A DNA stretch of 64,000 nucleotides from Bryobacterales bacterium (GCA_016721425.1 JADKID010000028.1:56881-120880); one strand, 5' to 3'. Counted from the stretch's first letter, positions 53,997 through 62,598 are shown. The notes: generated from the letters alone by a model not told the origin. Translations and numbers: made by a program.

Positions 53997-55403
53997 CTAA
54001 AAGCTCAGCACCATGTGCCAGATGTAATAGTAGGCCAGCGAGTCCACGTCTTCCCAGATCCGTTTGCAGAGCGCGGCGTCACCGGGGATCCCCGCCAGCT
54101 CGCTGCGCTTCTCTTCCCACGCGATACACGCGCCGGGCGGCACCTTGCCCATCGGCCACACGGGCGCCGGGGGCCGCACCGCGGCGACAGCCGGCGGAGC
54201 TGCTACCGACGGCACACCCGAATAGACGCCGTACTCCCGCGTGAAATCCGTCATCGCACGGACGTTTTCCACCGTCGCGTCGTTCTGCATAATGGCGCTG
54301 GCATCCATGATGAAGCCGCCGGCGCCGCCGCAGGTATCAATGAGCTCCTTGCAGTGCGCGCGGACTTTCTCCGGAGTTCCAAAGGCGAGCAGAGTATTCG
54401 GCACGCCGCCGCTCAGGCAGAATTTAGCACCCAGCTTCTCGTGCACGTAACGGTAGTCGCCGCGATCGATGTGATAGATGATGGCGCCGTCCGGCAACTC
54501 CGCAAAGGCATCCAGGTGCGCGTCCCACTTGCCCTCGGCGTAGAAGAGGGTCTGGTTGCCCTTCGCCCAGATGGCCTCGACAATCGGCTTGAGTGTGGGC
54601 CAGTAGATCGTGTTGAAGTGCTCGTGCGAAATGAAAGGGACGCAGCCGCGGTGCATCCAGATGGGGATGGGGATCTGTTGGGATGGGTCCAGCGAGGTGA
54701 GCGCCACGTGGCCCAGATGCGGCATCAGCGCGCGGCAAGCCGCCTCCACTTTGTCGGGGATCTCCATCAGATCAAAAGCGAGGCCCAGGTAGCCGCGCAG
54801 CTTATCCGCCAGCACATCCATCGGCGCCTTCAACATGCCGCAGATCGCGGACACCGTGCCGGTCTCGTCCTTCATCCGCTGGATCTGCGGGCCAAACGCA
54901 TTGAAGTAGTTGGCCATCGCCCACGTGCTCTTCACCAGCGACACGTCCCGGCGGTAGGCGCCGCGGGCCTGCTCGCCCGAAACGCGCGGGAGCCACTTGC
55001 GATACAGGAACCCGACCGGATCCTCAATCAGCTCGTCGTACTCTTCGCGCAGCATCCACGCCTGATCCTGCGGAGGCTCGCGATATTGGAAGCCGACATT
55101 GGGATCCACGTCGATGCCCGGAATGGCGTAGTAGCGCAAATCCGAGGCCTGCGTCAGGCCGGTCCAGACGTACACCATATTGGGCACCGCGGCGTCCCAA
55201 TCCAGACCGGCGCACGTCTTGATCACGGCGTCAAAGGCCTGGCCGTAATCGTGCGTCACCTGCTGATCCGTATACCCTGCGTACGTCGCCGTGAATTCGG
55301 CGGCAAACGGGCGCAGGGGCACACGGTCCGGCTTCCCGTTTCTCATGGCCGTCACGTAGCGGTTCAACCGCTGAGCGTAGAGTTCGTGCTTCGGGTTCGT
55401 CAT
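53997..55403 (-). CDS. Uroporphyrinogen decarboxylase-family protein (not HemE)
   Basis: A 468-residue URO-D superfamily protein. LSGGVPNTLLAFGTPEKVR and TCGGAGGFIMDAS-type motifs in the C-terminal half follow the methyltransferase branch (MtaA/CmuA relatives). However, the zinc pattern HXCXnC is not complete: IYHIDRGDY has His but no Cys two later, and the late Cys is replaced near DASAIMQND. It may decarboxylate or transfer a methyl or act on another substrate. It is third in the run ferredoxin, cupin, URO-D, 44 bases after the cupin gene. Confidence 0.75.
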   Translation of the reverse strand: MTNPKHELYAQRLNRYVTAMRNGKPDRVPLRPFAAEFTATYAGYTDQQVTHDYGQAFDAVIKTCAGLDWDAAVPNMVYVWTGLTQASDLRYYAIPGIDVDPNVGFQYREPPQDQAWMLREEYDELIEDPVGFLYRKWLPRVSGEQARGAYRRDVSLVKSTWAMANYFNAFGPQIQRMKDETGTVSAICGMLKAPMDVLADKLRGYLGLAFDLMEIPDKVEAACRALMPHLGHVALTSLDPSQQIPIPIWMHRGCVPFISHEHFNTIYWPTLKPIVEAIWAKGNQTLFYAEGKWDAHLDAFAELPDGAIIYHIDRGDYRYVHEKLGAKFCLSGGVPNTLLAFGTPEKVRAHCKELIDTCGGAGGFIMDASAIMQNDATVENVRAMTDFTREYGVYSGVPSVAAPPAVAAVRPPAPVWPMGKVPPGACIAWEEKRSELAGIPGDAALCKRIWEDVDSLAYYYIWHMVLSF

Positions 55404-55447
55404 GGCTCGCGCCAACACGATATCAAAGTCCGGAACTCTCCTGCGCG

Positions 55448-55777
55448 CTACTTGGCGGGATTCTTCAACATCACCAGCAGCATCACCACTTCGGTGCGCG
55501 CGTGGATGCCATGCTCCAGCAGCGGCGTCATGTAGGCAAAACCACCCTCTTTCACCTCCATCACGTCGTCACCCAACTTCAACGTACCCTCGCCGCGAAT
55601 GAAATAGAGCATCGCCGGCATGGGCGCCGTGTGGGCCGAGAGCTCCTGCCCGGGGGCAAAGCAGAACTGGATCACCTTGGCCCGTTCATCGTTCTGGATC
55701 GTGCGGCTCAGAATGCCGTTGTCGGGCAGGGGCGCATGCGCGCGGAGGTCGTCAATAAAAGTGTATTTGTCGTTCAT
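55448..55777 (-). CDS. Small cupin protein
   Basis: A 109-residue single-domain cupin. Motif 1 runs from QFCFAPGQELSAHTAPM with an unusual single His, and motif 2 is LEHGIHARTE after the GEGTLKLGD turn (all short, in order). It overlaps the ferredoxin stop by four bases (ATGA), so the two are coupled. Metal and ligand are unknown; a sensory or scavenging part in the cluster is possible. Confidence 0.8.
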   Translation of the reverse strand: MNDKYTFIDDLRAHAPLPDNGILSRTIQNDERAKVIQFCFAPGQELSAHTAPMPAMLYFIRGEGTLKLGDDVMEVKEGGFAYMTPLLEHGIHARTEVVMLLVMLKNPAK

Positions 55778-56046
55778 GGATTTAGTCTGATCTTTCTCAG
55801 CGCCGGGTGTGTAGCCCGGAGCGGCACATGGTCTGTCCAACGCTGGCCGGGCCGGAGTTGGTCTTCCACGATTGCGTTGTTGGGGCACACGTCCACACAA
55901 GCGGGCGAGGCCGCGTAGAGCGCGCATTCGGTACAAAACAGAGGCTCGATGTAGTACTGCCGGTGAAATCCGCGGATGGCGCCGTTCGGGCAGGTTGAGG
56001 AGCACAGCCCGCATGCGGTACATTGAAACCCGATTGCGTACGCCAT
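55774..56046 (-). CDS. YfhL-like 4Fe-4S dicluster ferredoxin
   Basis: A 90-residue ferredoxin. The first cluster motif is CTACGLCSSTCP (CX2CX2CX3CP). The second is CTECALYAASPACVDVCP, with eight residues between the second and third Cys, the pattern of YfhL/alvin-type ferredoxins with a low-potential second cluster. It could give electrons to the radical SAM enzyme coded divergently. The ATG at 56046 lies inside the regulator's predicted N-terminus on the other strand. Confidence 0.88.
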   Translation of the reverse strand: MAYAIGFQCTACGLCSSTCPNGAIRGFHRQYYIEPLFCTECALYAASPACVDVCPNNAIVEDQLRPGQRWTDHVPLRATHPALRKIRLNP

Positions 56047-56738
56047 CCGATTTACCTCTCTCCCAGGTCCGCCGCGAGACCTTTGCTACAACGGCGCTGT
56101 TTGCCACGCTCACGCCGGAGGAGCGCCAGCAGATCGCAGCCCTCGCCGTTGAGAAACAGTTTCAGGCCGGCGAGGTCCTCTTCCACGAGGGGACGCCCTG
56201 TGACGGCCTTTACCTGATCGGCTCCGGCACGGTCAAGATCTCGAAAACATCGTCGTCCGGACGCGAGATCATGCTGGCCGTGGAATCGGCGCCCTCCAGC
56301 GTGGCCGAAGTACCGTTGTTCGACAACGGGACCAACCCTGCCACCGTCACTGCGCTGCGCGATACCGTAGCCTTTCTCGTCCACATCGGCGATTTCCAGC
56401 GTTTTTGCCGCCAGCATCCCGAGGTGGTACTGAAGGTGCTCGCCGTAGTGGGCCGCCGGCTGCGGCAGTTGATCGGGTTGATCGAGGCCGTCACCTTCGG
56501 CAGCGTGCGGCAGCGCCTGGCTGGCACTCTGCTGCAAGCGACCGAAGAAGCCGGCGAGGGCGGCACACAGATCCCGCTCACCCACGAAGAACTGGCCCTG
56601 CGCCTGGGTACCGTCCGCGAAGTGGTTTCGCGCAACCTCGCCCGTTTTCAGGCCGAAGGCATGGTGCGCATCGTGAAGCGGCAGATCGAGATTGTCGATC
56701 CCGCGGCGCTGCGCGCCGAGGCCGAAACCGAGTTCTGA
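56013..56738 (+). CDS. CRP/FNR family transcription regulator
   Basis: A 241-residue protein from ATG 56013; TTG 56034 is another choice. A cyclic-nucleotide-binding-type domain (FQAGEVLFHEGTPCDGLYLIGSGTV region, sampled) runs to about 130, and a Crp-type HTH reads LTHEELALRLGTVREVVSRNL. The four FNR cysteines are absent, so it does not carry the FNR cluster. Both candidate starts overlap the divergent ferredoxin gene (34 or 13 bases). It probably controls the cluster through the palindromes at 56788-56821. Confidence 0.87.
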   Translation: MRYIETRLRTPSDLPLSQVRRETFATTALFATLTPEERQQIAALAVEKQFQAGEVLFHEGTPCDGLYLIGSGTVKISKTSSSGREIMLAVESAPSSVAEVPLFDNGTNPATVTALRDTVAFLVHIGDFQRFCRQHPEVVLKVLAVVGRRLRQLIGLIEAVTFGSVRQRLAGTLLQATEEAGEGGTQIPLTHEELALRLGTVREVVSRNLARFQAEGMVRIVKRQIEIVDPAALRAEAETEF

Positions 56739-56787
56739 TTCGCGCTGCATCGTGATCCCATCTTGCGGCCATTCCCACGCCGCATCA

Positions 56788-56821
56788 GTGACCGCCGTCA
56801 CAGACTGGACACTTCTGTCCA
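56788..56821. promoter_or_regulatory. Two tandem palindromes, candidate operators
   Basis: GTGAC-CGCC-GTCAC (56788-56801) and TGGACA-CTTC-TGTCCA (56806-56821) are both perfect, and their centres are 19 bases apart. CRP/FNR-family operators have two short half sites about four to six bases apart, so these fit by form, though not by the classical CRP or FNR half-site sequence. They stand between the regulator gene and the radical SAM gene. Confidence 0.6.
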
Positions 56822-56836
56822 ATTTACAGTGAGGAC

Positions 56837-57904
56837 GTGCTGGATTTCTCTCAAGCCCCATTCCTCGTCATCTGGGAAACCACCCAGGCCTGCGATCTCG
56901 CCTGCAAACACTGTCGAGCCTCGGCGCGCCCGGAGCGGGATCCGGACGAGCTGACGCATGAAGAATCGCGCCGGCTCTTGCGCCAGATCCGCGATTTCGG
57001 CGACCCCCTGATGGTGTTTACCGGCGGCGACCCTCTGAAGCGGCCGGACCTCTTCGCGCTGCTGGAGGAGAGCGTCAAGCTCGGACTGCGCACCACGGTG
57101 ACGCCCAGCGCCACCCCGCTACTCACCGATGACGCCGTGACGCGCATCCGCAATTGCGGCGTATCTCGCATGGCGGTAAGCCTGGACGGCGCCGACGCGG
57201 AGACACACGATAGCTTCCGGCAGGTGGCCGGATCCTTTGAGCGCACCATGTCAGCCCTGCGCCAAGCCGCACGGGTCGGCCTGGAAACGCAGATCAACAC
57301 CACCGTCACCCGCTACAACCGCGATTCGCTAGAGCGCATCGCCAAACTGGTGGGGGAGGAGGGCGCGCGCCTCTGGAGCGTCTTCTTCCTCGTGGTCACC
57401 GGCCGCGCCGCGCTGGCCGATGACCTCAGCGCCGAGGAGTACGAGCGCGTCTTCGAATTCCTCTATCAGACGTCTATCACTGCGCCCTACATGATCAAGA
57501 CCACTGAGGCGCAACATTACCGGCGCTATGTCGCCCAGCAGCGGCGTAGCGCCCGCGGCCTCTCCAACGTGAACGACGGCCGCGGATTCCTCTTCGTCTC
57601 GCACACCGGCGAGATCTTCCCTTCCGGCTTCCTGGAGGTGTCGGCAGGAAATGTAAAGCGCACCACCGTGCAGGAGGCGTACCGCAATTCCGGAGTCTTC
57701 CGCGTCCTGCGCGATAGCGATGCGCTGCGCGGAAAATGCGGCCTCTGCGACTACCGCAACCTGTGCGGCGGCTCGCGCTCGCGCGCCTTCGCCCTCACCG
57801 GCGACTATCTGGCGTCGGATCCGCGCTGTTCCTACCAGCCGGCCCCTACGGCAGCTTGTACCCCTTCCGCGCATACACACGCGCCTCTGGATAAAGCTTC
57901 TTAG
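56837..57904 (+). CDS. Radical SAM/SPASM-like protein (heme-maturase-like)
   Basis: A 355-residue enzyme read from GTG 56837. The cluster motif is CDLACKHC (CX3CX2C). VFTGGDPLKRPDLF replaces the more common GGEP; a SPASM/Twitch-type Cys set closes it (CGLCDYRNLCGG, then a later Cys). It resembles the TIGR04053-like branch near AhbD and NirJ, which act on heme precursors, and peptide-modifying SPASM enzymes. Its pairing with a URO-D relative makes tetrapyrrole chemistry attractive but unproven. The last 59 bases overlap the VWA gene. Confidence 0.82.
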   Translation: MLDFSQAPFLVIWETTQACDLACKHCRASARPERDPDELTHEESRRLLRQIRDFGDPLMVFTGGDPLKRPDLFALLEESVKLGLRTTVTPSATPLLTDDAVTRIRNCGVSRMAVSLDGADAETHDSFRQVAGSFERTMSALRQAARVGLETQINTTVTRYNRDSLERIAKLVGEEGARLWSVFFLVVTGRAALADDLSAEEYERVFEFLYQTSITAPYMIKTTEAQHYRRYVAQQRRSARGLSNVNDGRGFLFVSHTGEIFPSGFLEVSAGNVKRTTVQEAYRNSGVFRVLRDSDALRGKCGLCDYRNLCGGSRSRAFALTGDYLASDPRCSYQPAPTAACTPSAHTHAPLDKAS

Positions 57905-58733
57905 CCTCCCCCTGCAACTCCAGCCGGACCGTTCTGAACTCCCCGCTCTCGCCCTTTGGCATGTCGTAATACACCGAATACCGGCTCCGCAGCCGCTCCA
58001 TCATCTGCTGAAACGCCTCACCCGGATCGTCCGCCTGCAGCGTATCCCCGCCCGTCTCCGCCGCCAGCCAATCCGTCGTGACCGGCCGCTTCGTCCGCCG
58101 CGACTCTCCCGGATTCGGAATGATCACCGCGCTCACAATCACATCCGCTTCCAGCAGATTCTCCAGCGCGCGCGATTCCTCCACCTTCCCCTTCTGCCCG
58201 TAGTTGTCCGTGATGATCACCACCGCCCGCCGCCGCTTCGTCCGCCCCTGCCGGAAATGCACCAGCCCCGCCTCGTTGAGCCCGTCCCAGATCCGCGTCC
58301 ACCCCGCAAACTCGCTCCCCAGCACGTCCTGCTCCACCGTCCGCTGCGCCGCCTCCAAATCCTCCGTCAAGCCCGCAATCAGCCGCGGCTGCGAAGCAAA
58401 TGTCATCACCGCCACCCGGTCGCCCTCCCGCAAATGCCGGAACGCCTGCTTCGTCGACGCCGCCACCCGTTCCGCCGCCGGTTTCATGCTGCCGCTCACG
58501 TCAAACAGCAAAATCACGTCCAGCGGCTCTTCGTTCTGCGAAACGTGCACCGCCGGCAGCGCCACGCCGTTGTCCCGCACCAGGAAATGCTGCGGCGCCA
58601 GCCGCGTCACCGCCCGCCCGCCGCTCAGCACCTCCACGTCGACACGAACCTGCGACACACCGGATTGAAAGGTCGGGGTCTGCGCCCAGCAGGCGACGCA
58701 GACCGCCAGGGTCAACAAAGAACGGCTCAACAT
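57846..58733 (-). CDS. Secreted VWA-domain protein
   Basis: A 295-residue protein with a signal peptide (LTLAVCVACWAQ). A VWFA domain covers about 70-240 with the MIDAS motif LLFDVSGSM and a later TDNYGQ. This is the VWFA-related acidobacterial type, found in many copies in these genomes. It should bind a protein partner through a metal ion. Its 3' end overlaps the radical SAM gene by 59 bases. Confidence 0.85.
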   Translation of the reverse strand: MLSRSLLTLAVCVACWAQTPTFQSGVSQVRVDVEVLSGGRAVTRLAPQHFLVRDNGVALPAVHVSQNEEPLDVILLFDVSGSMKPAAERVAASTKQAFRHLREGDRVAVMTFASQPRLIAGLTEDLEAAQRTVEQDVLGSEFAGWTRIWDGLNEAGLVHFRQGRTKRRRAVVIITDNYGQKGKVEESRALENLLEADVIVSAVIIPNPGESRRTKRPVTTDWLAAETGGDTLQADDPGEAFQQMMERLRSRYSVYYDMPKGESGEFRTVRLELQGEAKKLYPEARVYARKGYKLP

Positions 58734-58778
58734 CTGAAGCAGAATACGCCGCTACGCCGCCCCACTTTCCACCCGCGC

Positions 58779-59555
58779 CTATTTTGTTACAAACATCACA
58801 GCCTGCGTGATGCTGTCCCGGTGCGTCCCCTCCACCGTGATCCCAGCCAGGTTCACCTGCATCGCCCGCCGGTCCGGCAGCGCACTTGTGATCGCCAGCA
58901 TCTTGTCCTTCGCCCCCAGGTCCTTCATCAGGGTCACGATCCACACCGTGTCGCCCGCGTCGGTGTGGATGATCTCCGCGTCCACCGAATACCCCAGGAT
59001 CACCCCGTCCGCCACCATCTTGTCGTAAACCGGCTTCTGGTACTTCTCAAATAGCTGCGAAAACTCGTTCATCTTGCCCGGCTTCACCTTCACCGCATAG
59101 AAGTTCGTGTACGGCAGCACCCCGGCCGGCACGGGCTTCGTGCTCGCGAACAGGTGCCGCATCATGAGGTCGGTATGCTTGGAGGGATCAGTCGCCCCAA
59201 AGATAGCCGCCGACACGCCCGGCGATGCCTTCAGTGCTGCGCCAATCGCCTCTTCCGCCTTGCCCCACGCAGCAAAGCTCGGCACCTCCACCCAGATCGC
59301 CGCATTCGTGCTGCCCGGCGAATGGAACATATCCAGATCCACCCCATATCCGGTAACCGTCCCCTCGCTCATCAGTTTCGCCCCCACCGGCGCGAGAACC
59401 TTCTTCATGTTTTCCACAAAGGCCGCCGTCCCCTCCGGCTTGACCTTGAAGAGCCCCACCGACGTATAGCCGGTATTGTCCTGCCCGTGCACCAGAGCAG
59501 GCAGTGCGGCAGCAGCCAGACACGCCGCCACCAAACGTAGGTTTCGTAGATACAT
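58779..59555 (-). CDS. Secreted protein of unknown function
   Basis: A 258-residue protein, start at 59555 giving a signal peptide (YLRNLRLVAACLAAAALPAL). The mature part is rather even in composition, with two similar halves around KVKPEGTAAFVENMKKVL and KVKPGKMNEFSQLFEKYQK. This suggests an internal duplication of a ferredoxin-like alpha/beta unit, as in dimeric alpha/beta-barrel proteins. It is intact and stands directly left of the first comM fragment. Confidence 0.7.
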   Translation of the reverse strand: MYLRNLRLVAACLAAAALPALVHGQDNTGYTSVGLFKVKPEGTAAFVENMKKVLAPVGAKLMSEGTVTGYGVDLDMFHSPGSTNAAIWVEVPSFAAWGKAEEAIGAALKASPGVSAAIFGATDPSKHTDLMMRHLFASTKPVPAGVLPYTNFYAVKVKPGKMNEFSQLFEKYQKPVYDKMVADGVILGYSVDAEIIHTDAGDTVWIVTLMKDLGAKDKMLAITSALPDRRAMQVNLAGITVEGTHRDSITQAVMFVTK

Positions 59556-59604
59556 CCCAGAGTCGCCTCCCAGCGACAGAGTATTATGTGCCCGCGCACA
59601 CCCT

Positions 59605-59815
59605 CTACGTCCAGTGGTTCCGGCCCAGACTCCGGTACTGCACCGCCTCCGCCACATGCTTCCCCTGGATCTCCCCGCTCCCCCCCAGATCCGCAATCGT
59701 CCGCGCTACCTTCAATATCCGGTCATGCGCCCGCGCCGACAGCCCCATCCGCCGCACCGCCATCTCCAGCGTCCGCTCCCCGCCGCATCCGATGGGCAAA
59801 TCTCCCGGATCCGCT
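59605..59815 (-). pseudogene. comM 3'-end fragment, copy A
   Basis: The minus strand codes for the ComM C-terminus (ending SLGRNHWT), with RMGLSARAHDRILKVARTIADL typical of this helicase (two halves). One C is missing in the run near 59780, which shifts the frame. Homology ends near 59815, where other sequence begins. From 59636 to about 59780 it is identical to copy B. It is the outermost and shortest copy. Confidence 0.85.
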
Positions 59816-59985
59816 CGGCGCTATCACCGCATTTGCAAGTCGATGGTTCTGTTGCTCACCGCGAGCCGACCGCGAAATTGAGACAGCTCTACTCATCGGG
59901 ATCACGTGAGGCGCCGGTCCATCAATTTCCCCGGGAATCGGTGGCATCGGCGGTTGCAAGTTGAATTCAACGGCGCGTGTGCCGA
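59816..59985. other. Left end of insert 1, no gene recognised
   Basis: A minus-strand frame with some coding look (VEFNLQPPMPPIPGEIDGPA region) runs through here and reads out of frame into copy A. I cannot link it to a family. It is probably a remnant of cargo. Confidence 0.4.
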
Positions 59986-60819
59986 CTATCTGAAAATCAG
60001 GTCGTCCTGGAAGGCCGTCGCAAGAATGCTCCAATGATCCTGGAGCTCGACATTCCGCAGCCTCGCCACGTTCAGGCAGCAATCCAGGGTGAGGAGGAAG
60101 AACGCGAGGGTATCGTCGGCGGTGCGGATTCCGGCATAGAAATCAAAATCGGCCCCTGGAGTAGTGACGACCAGCTTTTGCTTCTCCGGGTCGTGCTTCA
60201 TCCGCGTCAGCATAAATCCTTCTTGGATCACCGCAACAAAATCGGGGAGTAGCTGCTTCCGCTCTGGATTTTTGACCACTTCGAGATTAAGTATTGGTAG
60301 CAACACATCTGGTGAAGAGCCGCGAAAAGCGAGGACTGGACACAGATACGAGTTAAGTTGACTCTTGTTCCAAGTCAGATGTTGACCGACATTGAGCCTA
60401 ACGGTGGGAGTGAGGTCGAGCATATCCGAAGCGGCCCGCTCTAGCGACTTGACTGAGGCAACGTTCCTGCAGCATTCCTCGAAGTTTGGGACCGGGCAAG
60501 TAGGACTTGACTTCAATAGACCCATAGATCGATTCGGCCGGAAGGAGCGACCGTCGACGAGACGTGAAAAAGGCGCTGGAGTAGAGTGCGTCGTAGATGA
60601 TCACGTCAAGCTGAGCGGATTGGCTGCCATCAGCGGAGAAGACCTCTCCTTTGCCAAGCCAAATCGACTAGGCAGCAGTGGTCGGAGAAATCGTTCAACC
60701 GCCTCCTCTCGCAGGTCTCCGATGTCTGAGGAATTCGTGAACAGTCCCGACTTCTCCAATTCCGCGACAAGTTCTTTGGAGTAGGTCCTGACCGCATCGA
60801 TGAGCTTGCTACTTGCCAT
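59986..60819 (-). pseudogene. DUF6602-like protein, possible PD-(D/E)xK nuclease, frameshifted
   Basis: Three minus-strand frames join to one protein. The first (60819 to about 60650) has VERFLRPLLPSRFGLAK. The second (to about 60500) has GSQSAQLDVIIYDALYS and IYGSIEVKS. The third (from about 60500 to 59986) has NFEECCRNVASVKSLERA. The order LPSRFG, D-VIIYD, EVKS is that of DUF6602, and D...ExK suggests a restriction-endonuclease-like active site. Two single-base shifts break it, one after GLAK near 60652 and one near 60500. Confidence 0.65.
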
Positions 60820-60870
60820 GAGGAGTCCAGTCTACTTCGTCGGGATGATTTCCGTTTTACCTGAGTTCTC

Positions 60871-61345
60871 CCCTACGTCCAGTAGTTCCGGTCCAGACTT
60901 CTATACTGCACCGCCTCCGCCACATGCTTCCCCTGGATCTCCCCGCTCCCCCCCAGATCCGCAATCGTCCGCGCTACCTTCAATATCCGGTCATGCGCCC
61001 GCGCCGACAGCCCCATCCGCCGCACCGCCATCTCCAGCGTCCGCTCCCCCGCCGCATCCAATGGGCAAATATCCCGGATCCGCCCCGGCGGGATCCCCGC
61101 ATTCACATACCCCCGCCCATGCTGCGCCGCCCGCGCCGCCAGCACCCGCCCGCGCATCTCCGCCGACGACACTCCGCCCTCCCGCGCCCGCAGCTCCTGA
61201 TACGGCACCGCCGGCACCTCAATGTGCAGATCAATCCGGTCCAGCAACGGACCGCTGATCTTCCCCAGATACTGCTGGATCTGCGCGCCCGTACACCGGC
61301 ACTCCCGCGTCGGATCGCCGTGATAGCCGCATCGGCACACGTGCA
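60871..61345 (-). pseudogene. comM 3'-end fragment, copy B
   Basis: The longest copy inside the window: an open frame of 155 codons without shift, starting near CRCGYHGDPTREC and running through ISGPLLDRIDLHIEVP to LDRNYWT. This is the C-terminal third of ComM (about 510 residues in full). The 5' part of the gene is not present: homology stops near 61345, where unrelated low-GC sequence begins. The frame has only a GTG as a possible start, so it should make no working protein. Confidence 0.88.
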
Positions 61346-61753
61346 GGTAACAACTGCGCTTTCAGTGTGATCCGAATTCCAAACCCGTGCAACGACTTGC
61401 GGACGATGGCAGTTTCGGCTGTAACAGATGACGAGTCGAAACCTCATCACATTCACCACGGTCTTACCGGTCGCTACCGAGAACGCAATTGCCGGTGCTT
61501 CTGGCCCATGGTCAGCTCACGGAGAGTGGCTCACCGGCATCGGAAGTACCCGGCAGTCCCACGGACGGTGAACTTGGCCAAAACATTTTCGGATCGTCGT
61601 GTTGAACGGTTTGGAGATTGCCGATATAATCATGATGCGCATTGGATCATGGCTAAGAGTGGAACACGTATGATAGACGGAGTATCTACGATCGGCAGGA
61701 GTTTCTCCTCTATGCCACAATCTTGGACCCAACGAGGTTCTGAGGTGAGTCGG
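61346..61753. other. Left part of insert 2, promoter but no clear gene
   Basis: About 400 bases of lower GC. No frame has a family signal. A short plus-strand frame ends in YDRQEFLLYATILDPTRF near 61730 and may be a C-terminal scrap of a lost gene. The promoter at 61602-61630 lies within. Confidence 0.4.
61602..61630 (+). promoter_or_regulatory. Sigma-70-type promoter in insert 2
   Basis: TTGAAC (61602-61607), 17 bases, and a consensus TATAAT (61625-61630). It would serve the GNAT and ASCH frames that follow at 61754. Confidence 0.65.
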
Positions 61754-62318
61754 ATGCAGACATGTGTCCGCCGTTCGCCAATATGGTTGCGTCCTTATGC
61801 AATCCAGGACAGAGACGCGGTCTTTGCTCTGCTAACTGACCTTCCTGCCCTATATCCAGGGGCTTGGCTCGAGAAGCGATTAGACGACGTGCATTTCCGG
61901 GAGGGCTTTCTGCACCCTCGCCGTAAGCGCGTTCGGGCCGATTGGGGTCACAATAGAGACTCCGAAGGGTGCAAGCGCTCTAAAGCTCTCGACGATATTC
62001 GTGGCCGCCCGTTCTAGGCGGCTCGGCGTTGGTTCCCTGCTTCTGGGACGGTGCGTGAGTCGTTGGCTTGCCGTGAATTTGAAGCACGTTCACGTGACCG
62101 TGGATCAGCGACTTTCTACCTCATTGAGACCGCTACTCACTTCCTCAGGGTTTGATTGTTCTGGGGTTGAGTACGACCGCTATGGCCCCGGACGCAACGA
62201 GGTGATCTTTCGATGGAATCAAGATGGCCCGTACTGTAATCATCTCGATCCAGCCGTTCTTCGTGGACGCGATCTTCCGGCGAGAGAAGCGCTTCGAATT
62301 TCGACGTGTGGTCGCTAA
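61754..62318 (+). pseudogene. GNAT-like acetyltransferase, frameshifted
   Basis: From ATG 61754 the protein begins IWLRPYAIQDRDAVFALL, a GNAT N-terminus. A shift near 61910 moves it to the next frame, where FGPIGVTIE and RSRRLGVGSLLLGR (the RXXGXG acetyl-CoA loop) follow, then VHVTVDQRL and SSGF. Joined, it is a complete GNAT of about 180 residues. The frame ends at 62318 inside the ASCH gene, so the natural stop may be lost too. Confidence 0.6.
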
Positions 62319-62501
62319 ATTTCAGACAGGCGACCGGATGGTCGTCTGTGCGACTGCCCCACTCTACTGCTTGTTGGTGAGTTCCGCGTCGGTCGTATAT
62401 TAACGGGAACGCCAGAAGAGGTGTGCGCTGAAACGGGCCCTGACACCCTCCGCATACACGGTTTCCCTGTTGCGCGGCGCGGTGTCGTGTACCGCGATTG
62501 A
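62224..62501 (+). pseudogene. ASCH-domain protein, frameshifted
   Basis: From ATG 62224 the frame gives VIISIQPFFVDAIFRREKRFEFRR and MVVCATAPLY, the ASCH pattern (SI-P-A--I--G-K--E-R and the VY-TAP strand, shown in parts). A shift near 62375 leads to LLVGEFRVGRILTGTPEEV and the stop at 62501. ASCH is a PUA-like fold tied to RNA. It overlaps the end of the GNAT frame by about 95 bases, so the two were likely one transcript. Confidence 0.6.
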
Positions 62502-62598
62502 GATCATTGCCCGCGGCGTTGGGCTGCGCCGATGTCTCTGGCACGCCTCAGGCCAGCGATCAGAGCGCCCCAGTCGTACGTGTTCATAAAGGAGAACG

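Noticed and set aside
53997..55403. Assignment of the URO-D-like gene as hemE
   Set aside because: It is over 100 residues longer than HemE and has the methyltransferase-branch motifs, not the HemE N-terminal arginine motif.
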